Below the pieces are notes generated by a model. That model made no database searches. It saw nothing but the letters and a program-made list of their open reading frames with translations, and was not told where the DNA came from. Of a DNA stretch of 64,000 nucleotides, positions 19,860 through 28,377 are shown in pieces (within the stretch, counting starts at the first letter, position 1; each line of letters begins with the position of its first letter). Origin of the DNA: Microbacterium sp. Root166. Its GTDB lineage: Bacteria > Actinomycetota > Actinomycetes > Actinomycetales > Microbacteriaceae. The translations under genes were made by a program, and so were the position numbers. The stretch covers positions 1,255,241 through 1,319,240 of the forward strand of contig NZ_LMGL01000001.1 in NCBI RefSeq assembly GCF_001427145.1, written 5' to 3'.

Positions 19860-20633
19860 ATGGACCTGACGAAGCGGCTCGACGGCCGGGTCGCGATCAT
19901 CACGGGCGGCGCGTCGGGCATCGGCCTGGCGACGGCGCGGCGGTTCGCCGCCGAGGGCGCGCGCGTCGTCATCGCCGACCTCGACCCGACGCCGGGCGAG
20001 GCGGCGGCCACGGAGGTCGGGGGCGTCTACCGGCACGTGAACGTCGCGGACGAGGCATCCGTCGATGCGCTCTTCGACGGGATCGCCGCGGAGCTCGGCA
20101 ACGTCGACATCGCGTTCAACAACGCCGGCATCTCGCCCGCGGACGACGACTCCATCGAGACCACCGGGCTGCCCGCCTGGGATCGGGTGCAGGACGTCAA
20201 CCTCAAGAGCGTGTACCTGTGCTCGCGCGCAGCGCTGCGGCACATGGTTCCGGCGGGCAGGGGCTCGATCATCAACACGGCCTCCTTCGTCGCGCTGCTC
20301 GGATCGGCGACGTCGCAGATCTCGTACACCGCCTCGAAGGGCGGCGTGCTCGCGATGACCCGCGAGCTCGGGGTGCAGTTCGCCCGGCAGGGCATCCGCG
20401 TGAACGCGCTGTGCCCGGGGCCGGTCAACACGCCGCTGCTGCAGGAGCTGTTCGCCAAGGACCCCGAACGCGCACAGCGCCGGCTCGTGCACGTGCCGAT
20501 GGGCCGCTTCGCCGAGCCCGATGAGATGGCCGCGGCCGTCGCGTTCCTCGCCTCGGACGACGCGTCCTTCATCACCGCCACCGCGTTCGTCGTCGACGGC
20601 GGAATCACCAACGCCTACGTCACGCCGCTGTGA
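19860..20633 (+). CDS. SDR-family oxidoreductase
   Basis: A 257-residue classical short-chain dehydrogenase. It shows the cofactor motif TGGASGIG near residue 16, an acidic residue after beta-2 (ADLD) favouring NAD, NNAG, and the catalytic Ser and YxxxK (YTASKGG). In the pathway it could oxidise the gamma-glutamyl-amino-alcohol to the aldehyde that the upstream dehydrogenase uses, fitting an alcohol-bearing amine such as ethanolamine; that is inference. ATG 19860 follows AAGAGGAG, after a 121-base gap containing the hairpin. Confidence 0.9.
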   Translation: MDLTKRLDGRVAIITGGASGIGLATARRFAAEGARVVIADLDPTPGEAAATEVGGVYRHVNVADEASVDALFDGIAAELGNVDIAFNNAGISPADDDSIETTGLPAWDRVQDVNLKSVYLCSRAALRHMVPAGRGSIINTASFVALLGSATSQISYTASKGGVLAMTRELGVQFARQGIRVNALCPGPVNTPLLQELFAKDPERAQRRLVHVPMGRFAEPDEMAAAVAFLASDDASFITATAFVVDGGITNAYVTPL

Positions 20634-20642
20634 GCCCATGAT

Positions 20643-20734
20643 GATGAGCACAACGTCGGCGATCCGGGGCTCGAGGGACCCGGATTCGCCGCGCGGGCAG
20701 CGCGACTGAGAGAGTTGCCGACGTTGTGCACATC
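20643..20734. promoter_or_regulatory. Paired 18-base sites before the GntR gene
   Basis: GATG(A/T)GCACAACGTCGGC occurs on the plus strand at 20643-20660 and, inverted, at 20717-20734, with 17 of 18 positions agreeing. Between them ATCCGGG/CCCGGAT (20662-20668, 20679-20685) forms a small stem. The right site ends 14 bases before the GntR start and contains TGTGCACA. These are candidate operators for the regulator. Confidence 0.7.
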
Positions 20735-20748
20735 GGGAGGGGGATGAC

Positions 20749-21465
20749 GTGACCGAGACACCGCTGCGCGAGGTGCGCCGGGCCGTCTATCGCCCGGTGC
20801 GCGAGGGCAATGCGCTCGAAGACACCGTCGCGCGGCTCGTGCAGACGATCCGGCTCGGCGTGGTCGCGCCGGGGGAGTCGCTGCCCGCCGAGCGGGACCT
20901 CGCCGCGCGCTATGCGGTGAGCCGCGACACCGTGCGCGAGGCCATCCGCGAGCTGGCCGACACGGGGTACCTCGTGCGCCGCCGCGGCCGGTACGGCGGC
21001 ACCTTCGTCGCCGATCCGCTGCCGCAGCCGCCCGACCCGGGCCGGATCGACGTCGCGCACCTCGAGGACGTCCTCGGCCTGCGGCGAGTGCTCGAGGCCG
21101 GCGCGGCGCGGGCCGCGGCATCCCGTTCCCTCGACGCCGCCCAGCGCGACGAGCTGTGGGCACGGTACGAAGCGGTCGCGGCGGGATCCGAAGCGGACTA
21201 CCGTCGGCGCGACACCCTTCTGCACCTCGCGATCGCCGAGGTCGCCGGCATCCCGTCGCTCGTGGCGCTCGCCGCCGAGAACCGCGCGCAGGTCAACGCC
21301 TGGCTCGACACGTTCCCGCTGCTGCCGCGCAACATCGAGCACGCCAACGCCCAGCACGAGCACATCGTGACTGCGATCCTCGCCGGGCGAGCGGATGCCG
21401 CGGAGCACGCGGTCCTCGACCACCTGGCCGGCACCGAGGCGCTGCTGCGCGGCTTCCTCACCTGA
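20749..21465 (+). CDS. FadR-subfamily GntR regulator
   Basis: A 238-residue GntR protein with an N-terminal winged helix (RLVQTIRLGVVAPGESLPAERDLAARYAVSRDTVREAIRELADTGYL region) and an all-helical FCD effector domain that has the usual metal-binding Asp/His positions (DTLLHLAIAEVAG, ANAQHEHIVTAIL). GTG 20749 is used because ATG 20744 leads straight to a stop; GGGAGGGG precedes it. It probably senses the amine or an intermediate of the upstream pathway. Confidence 0.9.
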   Translation: MTETPLREVRRAVYRPVREGNALEDTVARLVQTIRLGVVAPGESLPAERDLAARYAVSRDTVREAIRELADTGYLVRRRGRYGGTFVADPLPQPPDPGRIDVAHLEDVLGLRRVLEAGAARAAASRSLDAAQRDELWARYEAVAAGSEADYRRRDTLLHLAIAEVAGIPSLVALAAENRAQVNAWLDTFPLLPRNIEHANAQHEHIVTAILAGRADAAEHAVLDHLAGTEALLRGFLT

Positions 21466-21527
21466 CGCGCGAGGGTGCCGGGGGTTAAGTGCCCGGCCCT
21501 GCGCCGAGACGTCGCCGGACGCGGGTC

Positions 21528-21675
21528 GAACCGTCGCGTGCGGCTGCCTGGTGCGCGCGCGGGCGACCATTCGCGACGGCTCGGCGGGGTGGCGGCGGGG
21601 GTACTGGAGCCGAACCGTCGCGCGTGGCTGTTACGCGCGCGCCGGGGCGACCCTTGGCGACGGCTCGTGGGGCGG
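21528..21675. repeat. Imperfect ~84-base intergenic direct repeat
   Basis: Two copies start at GAACCGTCGCG 21528 and 21612. Each runs about 62 bases through GCGCGCGCGGG-like sequence to GCGACGGCTCG, and copy 1 carries CCGTCGCG (21531-21538) with its complement CGCGACGG (21572-21579), so it can fold on itself. The 241 bases between the GntR gene and 21707 contain no gene. Confidence 0.75.
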
Positions 21676-21706
21676 CCGGGGGCCGGCGGCGTCTAATCTG
21701 GGATGC

Positions 21707-22111
21707 GTGGCAGGCAAGAAGCGCGCGAAGAAGGAGCCCCTCGAGTTCCGCAACACCGTGCTGAGCGACGCGCTCCAGACCCAGGACATGGCCGCCGTTG
21801 CGTTCGCGCTGCGGCACGGGCCCACCGTGGTTCCGCTCATGCGGCCGGGTCAGCGCGACGATCCTCGCGACGTCGGAGAGGTCTGGACGTACCGCGACCC
21901 GAAGACCGGTGACGTCGCGCTACTGCTGTTCAGCGACGCCGCCCACAAGCCAGCCACCCTGCCGCCGGGCGTCGCGCTGCAGTCGCCCGCGTGGCTGCGC
22001 GCGTTCCTCGGTACGCACGAGTCCGAGATCACGACGGTCTTCTTCGACATCGCGGGCCCGCATCCCATGCAGGCGACGCCGACCGACCTGATCGCGGCGC
22101 TCGACGCCTGA
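21707..22111 (+). CDS. SseB-N-like hypothetical protein
   Basis: A 134-residue soluble protein starting with a basic tail (VAGKKRAKKEPLEF). The core (TVVPLMRPGQRDDPRDVGEVWTYRDPKTGDVALLLFSDAAHKP, later SPAWLRAFLG) resembles the N-terminal domain of SseB-like proteins of unknown role. It starts at GTG 21707. Its last codons and stop are copied downstream; see 22094. Confidence 0.6.
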   Translation: MAGKKRAKKEPLEFRNTVLSDALQTQDMAAVAFALRHGPTVVPLMRPGQRDDPRDVGEVWTYRDPKTGDVALLLFSDAAHKPATLPPGVALQSPAWLRAFLGTHESEITTVFFDIAGPHPMQATPTDLIAALDA

Positions 22112-22207
22112 GGCCGGGGCGTTTCGTCTCGCTGCGCTCGCTCAACGACCGAGGAGGCGCGCACGACACTGACGGGGGAGCGGCGCTCGACGCCTGAGGC
22201 CGGGGCG
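22094..22207 (+). repeat. 28-base duplication of a gene 3' end
   Basis: The 28 bases 22094-22121, spanning the last codons and stop of the SseB-like gene, recur exactly at 22180-22207, 86 bases on. The interval to radA also repeats GCTGCGCTCG and CAACGACCG words and holds no gene. Confidence 0.9.
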
Positions 22208-22281
22208 CTGCGCTCGCCAACGACCGGGATGCTGCGCTCGGCCGACGACCGGGGTGCTCGACGACGACGGAACCGACCGAC

Positions 22282-23652
22282 TCAGAAGTCGGGGACGTCG
22301 TCGCCCCGGGCCGGCCGGACCCGGGCCCGCACGTCGTTCAGGGCGCCGCGCAGCGTCGCCGAGCGGTTGTCGATGAGGTCGGTGTAGCCGAGCCGCGCGG
22401 CCTCGCTGCGCCGCTGCGCGGACTGCGTCACGGGCCGCACCTCGCCCGCGAGGCTGAGCTCGCCCACCGCGGCGAGCGTCTTCGGCGCGGCTTCGTTGCG
22501 CACCGCACCGGCGACCGCGACAGCGATCGCCAGGTCGGCCGCGGGTTCGGTGAAGCGCACGCCGCCGACGGTCGAGACGTAGACGTCCAGGTCGCTCGTG
22601 ACGATGCCGGCCTTCTTCTCGAGCACGGCGAGCACCATCGCCACGCGGGCCGAGTCGACGCCGTTGACGATCCGGCGCGGGTTCGGGGCCGACGTCTTGA
22701 TCGTGAGCGCCTGCACCTCGACCGGCAGGGCGCGCCGGCCCTCGAGCGCGATCGCGACGCACGTGCCCGGCTCGGGGGAGCCGTGGCCGAGGAACAGGGC
22801 GCTCGGGTCGGGGACCTCGGCGATGCCCGCGCCGGTCATGTCGAAGCATCCGACCTCGTCCGTGGGTCCGAAGCGGTTCTTGAGCGCGCGCACGAAGCGC
22901 AGTGACGTCTGGCGATCGCCCTCGAAGTGGCAGACGACGTCGACGAGGTGCTCGAGGATGCGCGGCCCCGCGATCGACCCGTCCTTGGTGACGTGGCCGA
23001 CGATGATGACGGGCAGCCCGCGATCCTTGGCGACGCGGATCAGCGTGGAGGCGACCTCGCGCACCTGCGACGGATGCCCCGCCATACCGTCGGACAGCGA
23101 CGACGACACGGTCTGCACCGAGTCGACGATCAGCAGCTCGGGCCGCACCTCGTCGATGTGGCCGAGGATCGTCGCGAGGTCGGTCTCGGCGGCGAGGTAC
23201 AGCTCGTCGTGCAGTGCCCCGGTGCGCTCGGCGCGCAGCCGGACCTGCGCCGTCGACTCCTCGGCGCTGGCGTACAGCACGCGGCGTCCGGCCTTCGCCG
23301 ACTGCGCCGCCACCTCGAGCAGCAGCGTGGACTTGCCCACGCCGGGCTCGCCCGACAGCAGGATCGCCGCGCCCGGAACCACCCCGCCGCCGAGCACGCG
23401 GTCGAACTCGCCGACGCCGCTCGTGCGCCGGGGCGCGTCGGAGGTGTCGATGCTGGTGATCGGCTGCGCAGCGCGTCCGGCGCCGGGAGCGACAGGGCTG
23501 ACCGATCGCTGCAGGCCGGTCGGCTCGGATGCCTCGACCACCGTTCCCCACTGCTGGCACTCGCCGCAGCGGCCGGCCCACTTGATCGTCGACCACCCGC
23601 ACTCGGTGCAGCGGTACGACGCGGTCTGGGTGGGTCGTCGGGTGGCGGCCAT
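22282..23652 (-). CDS. radA: DNA repair protein RadA/Sms
   Basis: A 456-residue RadA, a RecA-like helicase acting in branch migration during recombination repair. The N-terminal zinc finger has Cys15, Cys18, Cys29 and Cys32, Walker A GEPGVGKST lies at about 101-109, the RadA motif KNRFG is intact (RALKNRFGPTDEVGCF), and the C-terminal Lon-like domain carries GEVRPV. ATG 23652 (MAATRRP) is taken as the start since residues further upstream show no family similarity. Confidence 0.95.
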   Translation of the reverse strand: MAATRRPTQTASYRCTECGWSTIKWAGRCGECQQWGTVVEASEPTGLQRSVSPVAPGAGRAAQPITSIDTSDAPRRTSGVGEFDRVLGGGVVPGAAILLSGEPGVGKSTLLLEVAAQSAKAGRRVLYASAEESTAQVRLRAERTGALHDELYLAAETDLATILGHIDEVRPELLIVDSVQTVSSSLSDGMAGHPSQVREVASTLIRVAKDRGLPVIIVGHVTKDGSIAGPRILEHLVDVVCHFEGDRQTSLRFVRALKNRFGPTDEVGCFDMTGAGIAEVPDPSALFLGHGSPEPGTCVAIALEGRRALPVEVQALTIKTSAPNPRRIVNGVDSARVAMVLAVLEKKAGIVTSDLDVYVSTVGGVRFTEPAADLAIAVAVAGAVRNEAAPKTLAAVGELSLAGEVRPVTQSAQRRSEAARLGYTDLIDNRSATLRGALNDVRARVRPARGDDVPDF

Positions 23653-23710
23653 GGGTTCAGCGTACGGCGGGGCCGCGACATCCTCCCCCGACTCGGCGTA
23701 GGGTGACCGC

Positions 23711-24160
23711 ATGCGCGTGGATGCGGCATCCCGATTCATCGCGGCGGAGCCGGAGAAGGTGTTCCGCGCCTTCACGAATGCCGCCCTCATGCTCGAGTGG
23801 CTCCCGCCCGACGGGATGACCGGGCACTTCGAGCGGTTCGACGCCGACACCGGGTACCGCCTCGTCCTGCACTACGTCGAACGTCCGGCGGGAGGGGGGA
23901 AGGCGTCGGCGGAGGAGGACATCGCCGAGGTGCGGCGGATCGAGGTCGACCCGCTCGAGCGCATCGTCGAGGAGGTCGACTTCCCCTCGGACGATCCGGC
24001 GTTCTCGGGCACGATGACGATGACGTGGACCTTCGCCGAAGGCGACGGCGGCACCTATGTCACCGTCGAGGCGACGGACGTGCCGCCCGGGATCGACCCC
24101 GACGACCACGCCGTCGGCCTCGCATCGTCGCTGTCGAACCTCGCGCTGCTCGTGGAGTGA
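23711..24160 (+). CDS. SRPBCC (AHSA1-type) protein
   Basis: A 149-residue START/SRPBCC-fold protein of the activator-of-Hsp90-like family: FIAAEPEKVFRAFTNAALMLEWLPPDGMTGHFERFDADTG at the N-terminus, a central VDFPSDDPAFSGTMTMTWTFAEGDGGTYVTV strand pair and a C-terminal helix (SLSNLALLVE). Such proteins bind hydrophobic ligands; no specific role is evident. It is transcribed away from radA, the starts 58 bases apart. Confidence 0.85.
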   Translation: MRVDAASRFIAAEPEKVFRAFTNAALMLEWLPPDGMTGHFERFDADTGYRLVLHYVERPAGGGKASAEEDIAEVRRIEVDPLERIVEEVDFPSDDPAFSGTMTMTWTFAEGDGGTYVTVEATDVPPGIDPDDHAVGLASSLSNLALLVE

Positions 24161-24182
24161 GGGCGCGGCATCCGCTCTGTCG

Positions 24183-25136
24183 TCAGTCGCGCAGCGAGTC
24201 GGCGACCTCTTGCAGCGCCGCCGCCGAACGATGGAGCAGGTCCAGCTCGCCGGGCGCGAACTGCGTCTCGCGGATCGGCTCGGCGCCGGCCGCGCTCACC
24301 ACCGAGGGCACCGATAGGGCGACCCCGTCCACCCCGTGGAAGTCGTGCAGCACGGGCGAGACGGGCATCACCGCGTGCTCGTCGCTAAGGATCGCCTCGA
24401 TGATCCGGGCGCTGGACAGGCCGATCGCATAGTTCGTGGCGCCCTTGCCCTGGATCACCTTGTAGGCGGCGTCGCGCACATCGATGGCGATCTGGTCGAG
24501 CTCCTCGGCCGTCATGCGGTCGCCGGCCGGCGTGACCCACTCGAGGATAGGCACCGTCCCGATCGTCGCCCGGGACCACAGCGGGAATTCGGTGTCGCCG
24601 TGCTCGCCCACGATGTAGGCGTGCACGCTGCTGGTCGAGACGCCCGCGCGCTCGGCGAGCTTCCAGCGCAGGCGCGAGGTGTCGAGCACCGTCCCGGACG
24701 CGAAAATCCGCTCGGGCGGAAGGCCGGTCTGCTCCTGCGCGAGCACCGTGAGCACGTCGCAGGGGTTGGTGACGATGACGTAGACGGCGTCCGGAGCGGC
24801 CTCGAGCAGCTGCGGCATCATCGTGCGCATGATCCCGGCGTTGACCCCGGCGAGCTCGATGCGCGTCTGGCCCGGGTTCTGCTTCGCGCCGGCCGTGATC
24901 ACCACGACGTGCGAGCCCTCGACGACCGAGAGGTCGCTGCCGCCGGTGATGTCGCTCGTGCCGGTGAACTGGGTGCCGTGCGCGAGGTCGAGCACCTCGG
25001 CCTCGACCCGCGCCGTGGCGATGTCGTACAGGGCCACGTGACGCGCCGAGCCGCGGATCAGCGCGGCATACGCGGTGCTCGAGCCGACGCTGCCGGCTCC
25101 GACGATGGTGACTTTCGAGTTCTCGATCACAGCCAT
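24183..25136 (-). CDS. ldh: L-lactate dehydrogenase
   Basis: A 317-residue NAD-dependent L-lactate dehydrogenase (pyruvate/lactate, cytosolic). It shows GAGSVG at 13-18, the mobile-loop AGAKQNPGQTRIEL with the catalytic Arg, TNPCDVLT, GTVLDTSRLR and the catalytic His in GEHGDTEFPLWS. Gln in KQNPGQ at the specificity position favours lactate over malate dehydrogenase. ATG 25136 is used; upstream in-frame sequence is low-complexity. Confidence 0.93.
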   Translation of the reverse strand: MAVIENSKVTIVGAGSVGSSTAYAALIRGSARHVALYDIATARVEAEVLDLAHGTQFTGTSDITGGSDLSVVEGSHVVVITAGAKQNPGQTRIELAGVNAGIMRTMMPQLLEAAPDAVYVIVTNPCDVLTVLAQEQTGLPPERIFASGTVLDTSRLRWKLAERAGVSTSSVHAYIVGEHGDTEFPLWSRATIGTVPILEWVTPAGDRMTAEELDQIAIDVRDAAYKVIQGKGATNYAIGLSSARIIEAILSDEHAVMPVSPVLHDFHGVDGVALSVPSVVSAAGAEPIRETQFAPGELDLLHRSAAALQEVADSLRD

Positions 25137-25257
25137 GGCTCCAGCATGGCAGGGGCGGCGCGGCACGAGGCCTGGCAGTTCGACCGACTTCGGCCCTACG
25201 CTGACACCCACGCGACGTCGCCCTCGGCGCCGCTCCGCGACGCGGTTCGGAGGCGGC

Positions 25258-26091
25258 ATGTGCCGGTGGCTGGCCTACACGGGTGAGGCGCTGCAGCCCT
25301 CGACCCTCATCCTCGATCCGCAGCACTCGGTGGTCGCGATGTCGCTGAACTCGCCGCTCGGTGCCGAGACGGTCAACGGCGACGGGTTCGGGCTCGGGTG
25401 GTATCCGGATGCCGCATCCCCGCAGCATCCGGCTGTCTTCCGCAGTATCGAGCCGGCGTGGAACGACCAGAACCTGCGGGAGCTGAGCCAGGCGATTCGC
25501 ACGCCGCTGTTCTTCACGCACGTGCGTGCCGCCGCCGGGCCGCCGATCCAGCAGACGAACTGCCACCCCTTCCGGCACGAGAACTGGCTGTTCATGCACA
25601 ACGGCGCGATCTCTCAGTTCGGGCTCCTCAAGCGCGAGATGGCGCTCGCCGTCGACCCGGCGCTGTATCCGCTGATCCAGGGGACCACCGACACCGAGAT
25701 GCTGTTCCACCTCGCGCTCACCTACGGGCTGATGGACGACCCCGTCGCGGCCGTGGGCGCGGCGATCCGCAAGGTGGAGGAGGCCGGGCACGCAGCTGGT
25801 GTGCAGTTTCCGATGCAGGGCACGATCGCGGTGTCGGACGGCGCGACGGTGTGGGCGATCCGGCACTCGTCGCAGGGTCGCTCGCGCACGCTGTTCCATT
25901 CGAACGACGTGCCGACGCTGCACGGCATGTATCCGGATGCCGAGCGCCTGGCCTCGTTCGGAGACCATGCGCAGGTCGTCGTGTCAGAGCCCCTCAACGA
26001 CCTGCCGGGCGTCTTCCTCGAGGTGCCCGAGTCGACGGTCGCCGTGCTCGATCCGGACGGCTACCACCACCGCGACTTCCTGCCGGCGTAG
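25258..26091 (+). CDS. Class II glutamine amidotransferase domain protein
   Basis: A 277-residue Ntn-type amidotransferase whose N-terminal nucleophile is Cys2 (MCRWLAYTGEAL). It carries NGDGFGLGWYPD, THVRAA and CHPFRHENWLFMHNGAI, the standard glutaminase layout of the YafJ/EgtC group. No synthase domain is attached and no partner is obvious, so the acceptor is unknown; an EgtC-type role would need an egt cluster, which is absent here. ATG 25258 has GGAGG upstream. Confidence 0.88.
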   Translation: MCRWLAYTGEALQPSTLILDPQHSVVAMSLNSPLGAETVNGDGFGLGWYPDAASPQHPAVFRSIEPAWNDQNLRELSQAIRTPLFFTHVRAAAGPPIQQTNCHPFRHENWLFMHNGAISQFGLLKREMALAVDPALYPLIQGTTDTEMLFHLALTYGLMDDPVAAVGAAIRKVEEAGHAAGVQFPMQGTIAVSDGATVWAIRHSSQGRSRTLFHSNDVPTLHGMYPDAERLASFGDHAQVVVSEPLNDLPGVFLEVPESTVAVLDPDGYHHRDFLPA

Positions 26092-26107
26092 GCTCCGGAG
26101 GGCTCGA

Positions 26108-26137
26108 TTGGCGGCATCCCTCGGCGTGACGTAAACT
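26108..26137 (+). promoter_or_regulatory. Promoter of tRNA-Ser(CGA)
   Basis: TTGGCG at 26108-26113 and TAAACT at 26132-26137 with an 18-base spacer; the mature tRNA begins seven bases after the -10 box. Confidence 0.6.
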
Positions 26138-26144
26138 CGTCGGC

Positions 26145-26235
26145 GGTGACGTGTCCGAGCGGCCGAAGGTGCAACTCTCGAAAAGTTGTGTAGGGTAACC
26201 CCCTACCGTGGGTTCAAATCCCACCGTCACCGCCA
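26145..26235 (+). tRNA. tRNA-Ser(CGA)
   Basis: A 91-base class II tRNA with an encoded CCA. The acceptor stem GGTGACG pairs with CGTCACC, the anticodon stem CAACT/AGTTG holds the loop CTCGAAA (26177-26183) giving anticodon CGA, and a long variable arm (GTAGGG.../...CCCTAC) precedes the T arm GTGGG-TTCAAAT-CCCAC. It is the apparent insertion site of the island that follows. Confidence 0.95.
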
Positions 26236-26236
26236 G

Positions 26237-26261
26237 AAAACCCCCGTTTATCGGGGGTTTT
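26237..26261 (+). terminator. tRNA-Ser terminator
   Basis: AAAACCCCCG (26237-26246) pairs with CGGGGGTTTT (26252-26261) and is followed by TTTC, a classical intrinsic terminator. A diverged copy lies at 43383-43418. Confidence 0.9.
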
Positions 26262-26543
26262 TTCTTGCCCGGACGGCTCGTGAGAAAGAAATGGGAAAAA
26301 CCGCTCTCGGAGCGTGGCGAGTCTGGCGGGATTCGGACACCTCCATAGGCCCTGCCTCAGCGGCCGAGCTCGGCGCGAGGGGCGGTATTCCGGGGGTACC
26401 GCGACTCCACCGGCGAGTATGTTGTCGCACCCGCGATTGCTGACGATGGGTATCTGTCCCATAGTCAGTCGGTCAGTGCTCGCCGGTGCGGAGCTCACGG
26501 CTGCAAGAAAAAGTCCCTTTCGTCTGGGGCCAAGCGGAACGAC
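26262..26543. other. Left island flank, no gene
   Basis: These 282 bases hold no supported gene. Segments 26270-26302 and 26419-26470 match the right-hand flank at about 43420-43525; roughly 100 bases between them are absent from the right copy. Confidence 0.6.
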
Positions 26544-27200
26544 TCAGCATGCTCGACTCAGACGTGCAATTGCCTGCTCGACGGGCTGGTCGCCATCGGT
26601 GAGTTCGACAATAACTCGATTCAGGGTCTGTTCCGGGAGAGCGGCTGCGATGAAGGCGGCGACGTTGTCGCGGCTGACTCGGCCGTACTCGATCGCGAGA
26701 CCGGCCGTCACGAGGCCAGTTCCGGGGGTGTCAGTCAGCAGCCCAGGGCGGACGATCACCCAATCGAGGTCGCTGGCTGCCAGATACACGTCTGCGGTCT
26801 TTTTCACGCGCATGTAATGCTCGAAACCCTCTCCGAGGCGGCCTCCGCGTTCGGAGTCCGGGAATGCGGACACCAGGATGAAGCGGCGTGCGCCAGCCGC
26901 TCGCGCTGCATCGACAGACTTCTCCAGGCCTTTCCCGTCGATGAGGGTGGTCTTATCCTGTCCTGTTCCGTGGGCACCCGCCGAGAAGACGACTGCGTCG
27001 TGACCGGCCATCAATGCAGCCAGCTCGCCCACCGATGCCTCGATCAGGTCCCCGGGCACCGCAAGAGCACCCGCCTGAGCGATGGTGCCGGCTTGGTCGG
27101 GCGAGCGATGCATTCCGGTGACCGTGTCGCCGCGATTGGTGAGCAAGTGCGCGAGGCGTCGGCCGACGTTGCCGCCAGCGCCGATCTGGAAGATTTTCAC
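26544..27200 (-). CDS. NAD(P)-binding atypical SDR
   Basis: A 218-residue atypical short-chain dehydrogenase of the NmrA/YwnB-like group. It opens with MKIFQIGAGGNVGRRLA (an NADP-type GxGGxxGR loop), contains DAVVFSAGAHGTG and ILVSAF, and lacks a clear YxxxK, as often in this group. The role is unknown; such proteins may be redox sensors or flavin/quinone reductases. It is divergent from the LacI gene and may share its operator. Confidence 0.8.
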   Translation of the reverse strand: MKIFQIGAGGNVGRRLAHLLTNRGDTVTGMHRSPDQAGTIAQAGALAVPGDLIEASVGELAALMAGHDAVVFSAGAHGTGQDKTTLIDGKGLEKSVDAARAAGARRFILVSAFPDSERGGRLGEGFEHYMRVKKTADVYLAASDLDWVIVRPGLLTDTPGTGLVTAGLAIEYGRVSRDNVAAFIAAALPEQTLNRVIVELTDGDQPVEQAIARLSRAC

Positions 27201-27294
27201 GAGAGAGCCTTTCCGGAGCAGAGCTCCACCCTCGCACGATTCAACAGCGGGATGGGCGCCGGAGCCGCGCTAGTTCGGGTGTCCCCGGATGAGA

Positions 27295-27309
27295 TGAAAA
27301 CGTTAGTCT
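27295..27309 (+). promoter_or_regulatory. Candidate LacI operator before its own gene
   Basis: TGAAAACGTTAGTCT agrees at 12 of 15 positions with the complement of the two operators at 28378 and 28419 and keeps the AACGTT centre. It lies seven bases before the LacI start, suggesting autoregulation. Confidence 0.6.
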
Positions 27310-27316
27310 TCACCCA

Positions 27317-28333
27317 ATGAACTCAGTAGAGAAGATGCCCGGGCTTGTGGAAGTCGCGGCCGCCGCGGGGGTGAGCCTCTCGACGGTTTCCCGCGTGATC
27401 ACAGGTCGCACCCCGGTGAGTGAGCGCACGCGCATCAAGGTCATGGATGCGGTCGAGCGCCTCGGCTACCGCCCGAATGCCGTTGCGCAAGCACTGGTCA
27501 GCGGCAGATCATCAACCGTCGCCGTGATCGCCAAGAACACGCTTAGGTGGGGGTACGCGGCTACGCTGCAGGGCATCGAAGAGGAGGCCAGGGCTGCGGG
27601 CTACACCGTCATGATCGCGGTCGTCGAATCCAGTGAGCCTGAGGAATTGAAGCGCGCGACCGACCTCGTCTGGTCGCACTCTCTCGCTGGTGCGATCGTC
27701 ATCGACTTCGACGCGGTGGGGTCGGCGACGATGGCGGCGCTGCCTCACAATGTGCCGGTCGTCGCGGCATCGGGAGCGCGAAGTGACGCGATGGACAGAC
27801 CACACGCATTCCTCGATGATCTCGAGGGCGGTCGCGCAGCGACCGATTACCTCCTGTCGCTCGGGCATGAGACGGTCCATCACGTGGCGATTCCCGCCAC
27901 CAGCGAACACTCAGGGCGAGAGTGGGGGTGGCGCCAGGCGCTCGCCGCCTCGGGCGCGCCGATCCCTCCCATCATCCGCGCGGACTACCACCCCGAGTCG
28001 GGATACGAGGCTGCGCGTCAGCTCCCCCCGGATGCATCGGCGGTCCTCTGTGGAAACGACGAGCTCGCGATCGGCGTGGCTCGATTTCTTCAGGAGAACG
28101 GGCGACGCGTCCCCCTCGACATCAGCGTGATGGGGTTCGACGATCAACCCTTCGCTGCGATGTGGGTGCCGGCGCTCTCCACCGTTCGTCAGGACTTCGT
28201 CGATCTCGGTCGTCGCACTTTCGGTCTGCTTCAGCAATGGATTGAAGGCGACGAGATGCCGCCGGATTCGACGGCATCGCCTCGCCTCGTCATACGTGAG
28301 AGCACGTCGAATCCACCGGTTCCCAGCGACTGA
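27317..28333 (+). CDS. LacI-family regulator of the alpha-galactoside operon
   Basis: A 338-residue LacI/GalR regulator: N-terminal HTH (VAAAAGVSLSTVSRVITGRTPVS) with hinge (LGYRPNAVAQALVSGRS), then a periplasmic-binding-like sugar domain ending VMGFDDQPFAAMWVPALSTVRQDF. It precedes the GH36/ABC operon, with two identical 15-base palindromic sites between the genes, so it most likely represses that operon until the sugar is present. ATG 27317 is used; a second in-frame ATG lies at 27335. Confidence 0.9.
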   Translation: MNSVEKMPGLVEVAAAAGVSLSTVSRVITGRTPVSERTRIKVMDAVERLGYRPNAVAQALVSGRSSTVAVIAKNTLRWGYAATLQGIEEEARAAGYTVMIAVVESSEPEELKRATDLVWSHSLAGAIVIDFDAVGSATMAALPHNVPVVAASGARSDAMDRPHAFLDDLEGGRAATDYLLSLGHETVHHVAIPATSEHSGREWGWRQALAASGAPIPPIIRADYHPESGYEAARQLPPDASAVLCGNDELAIGVARFLQENGRRVPLDISVMGFDDQPFAAMWVPALSTVRQDFVDLGRRTFGLLQQWIEGDEMPPDSTASPRLVIRESTSNPPVPSD

Positions 28334-28377
28334 CCGAGCTTCGACCAATCTCGGATCCATGTGGGCTCGGTTGAGTT

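Noticed and set aside
26214-26498. Minus-strand open frame over the tRNA flank, similar to one at 43.4-43.5 kb
   Set aside because: The similarity is fully explained by the duplicated tRNA tail, terminator and flank; there is no sign of a real protein or an integrase.
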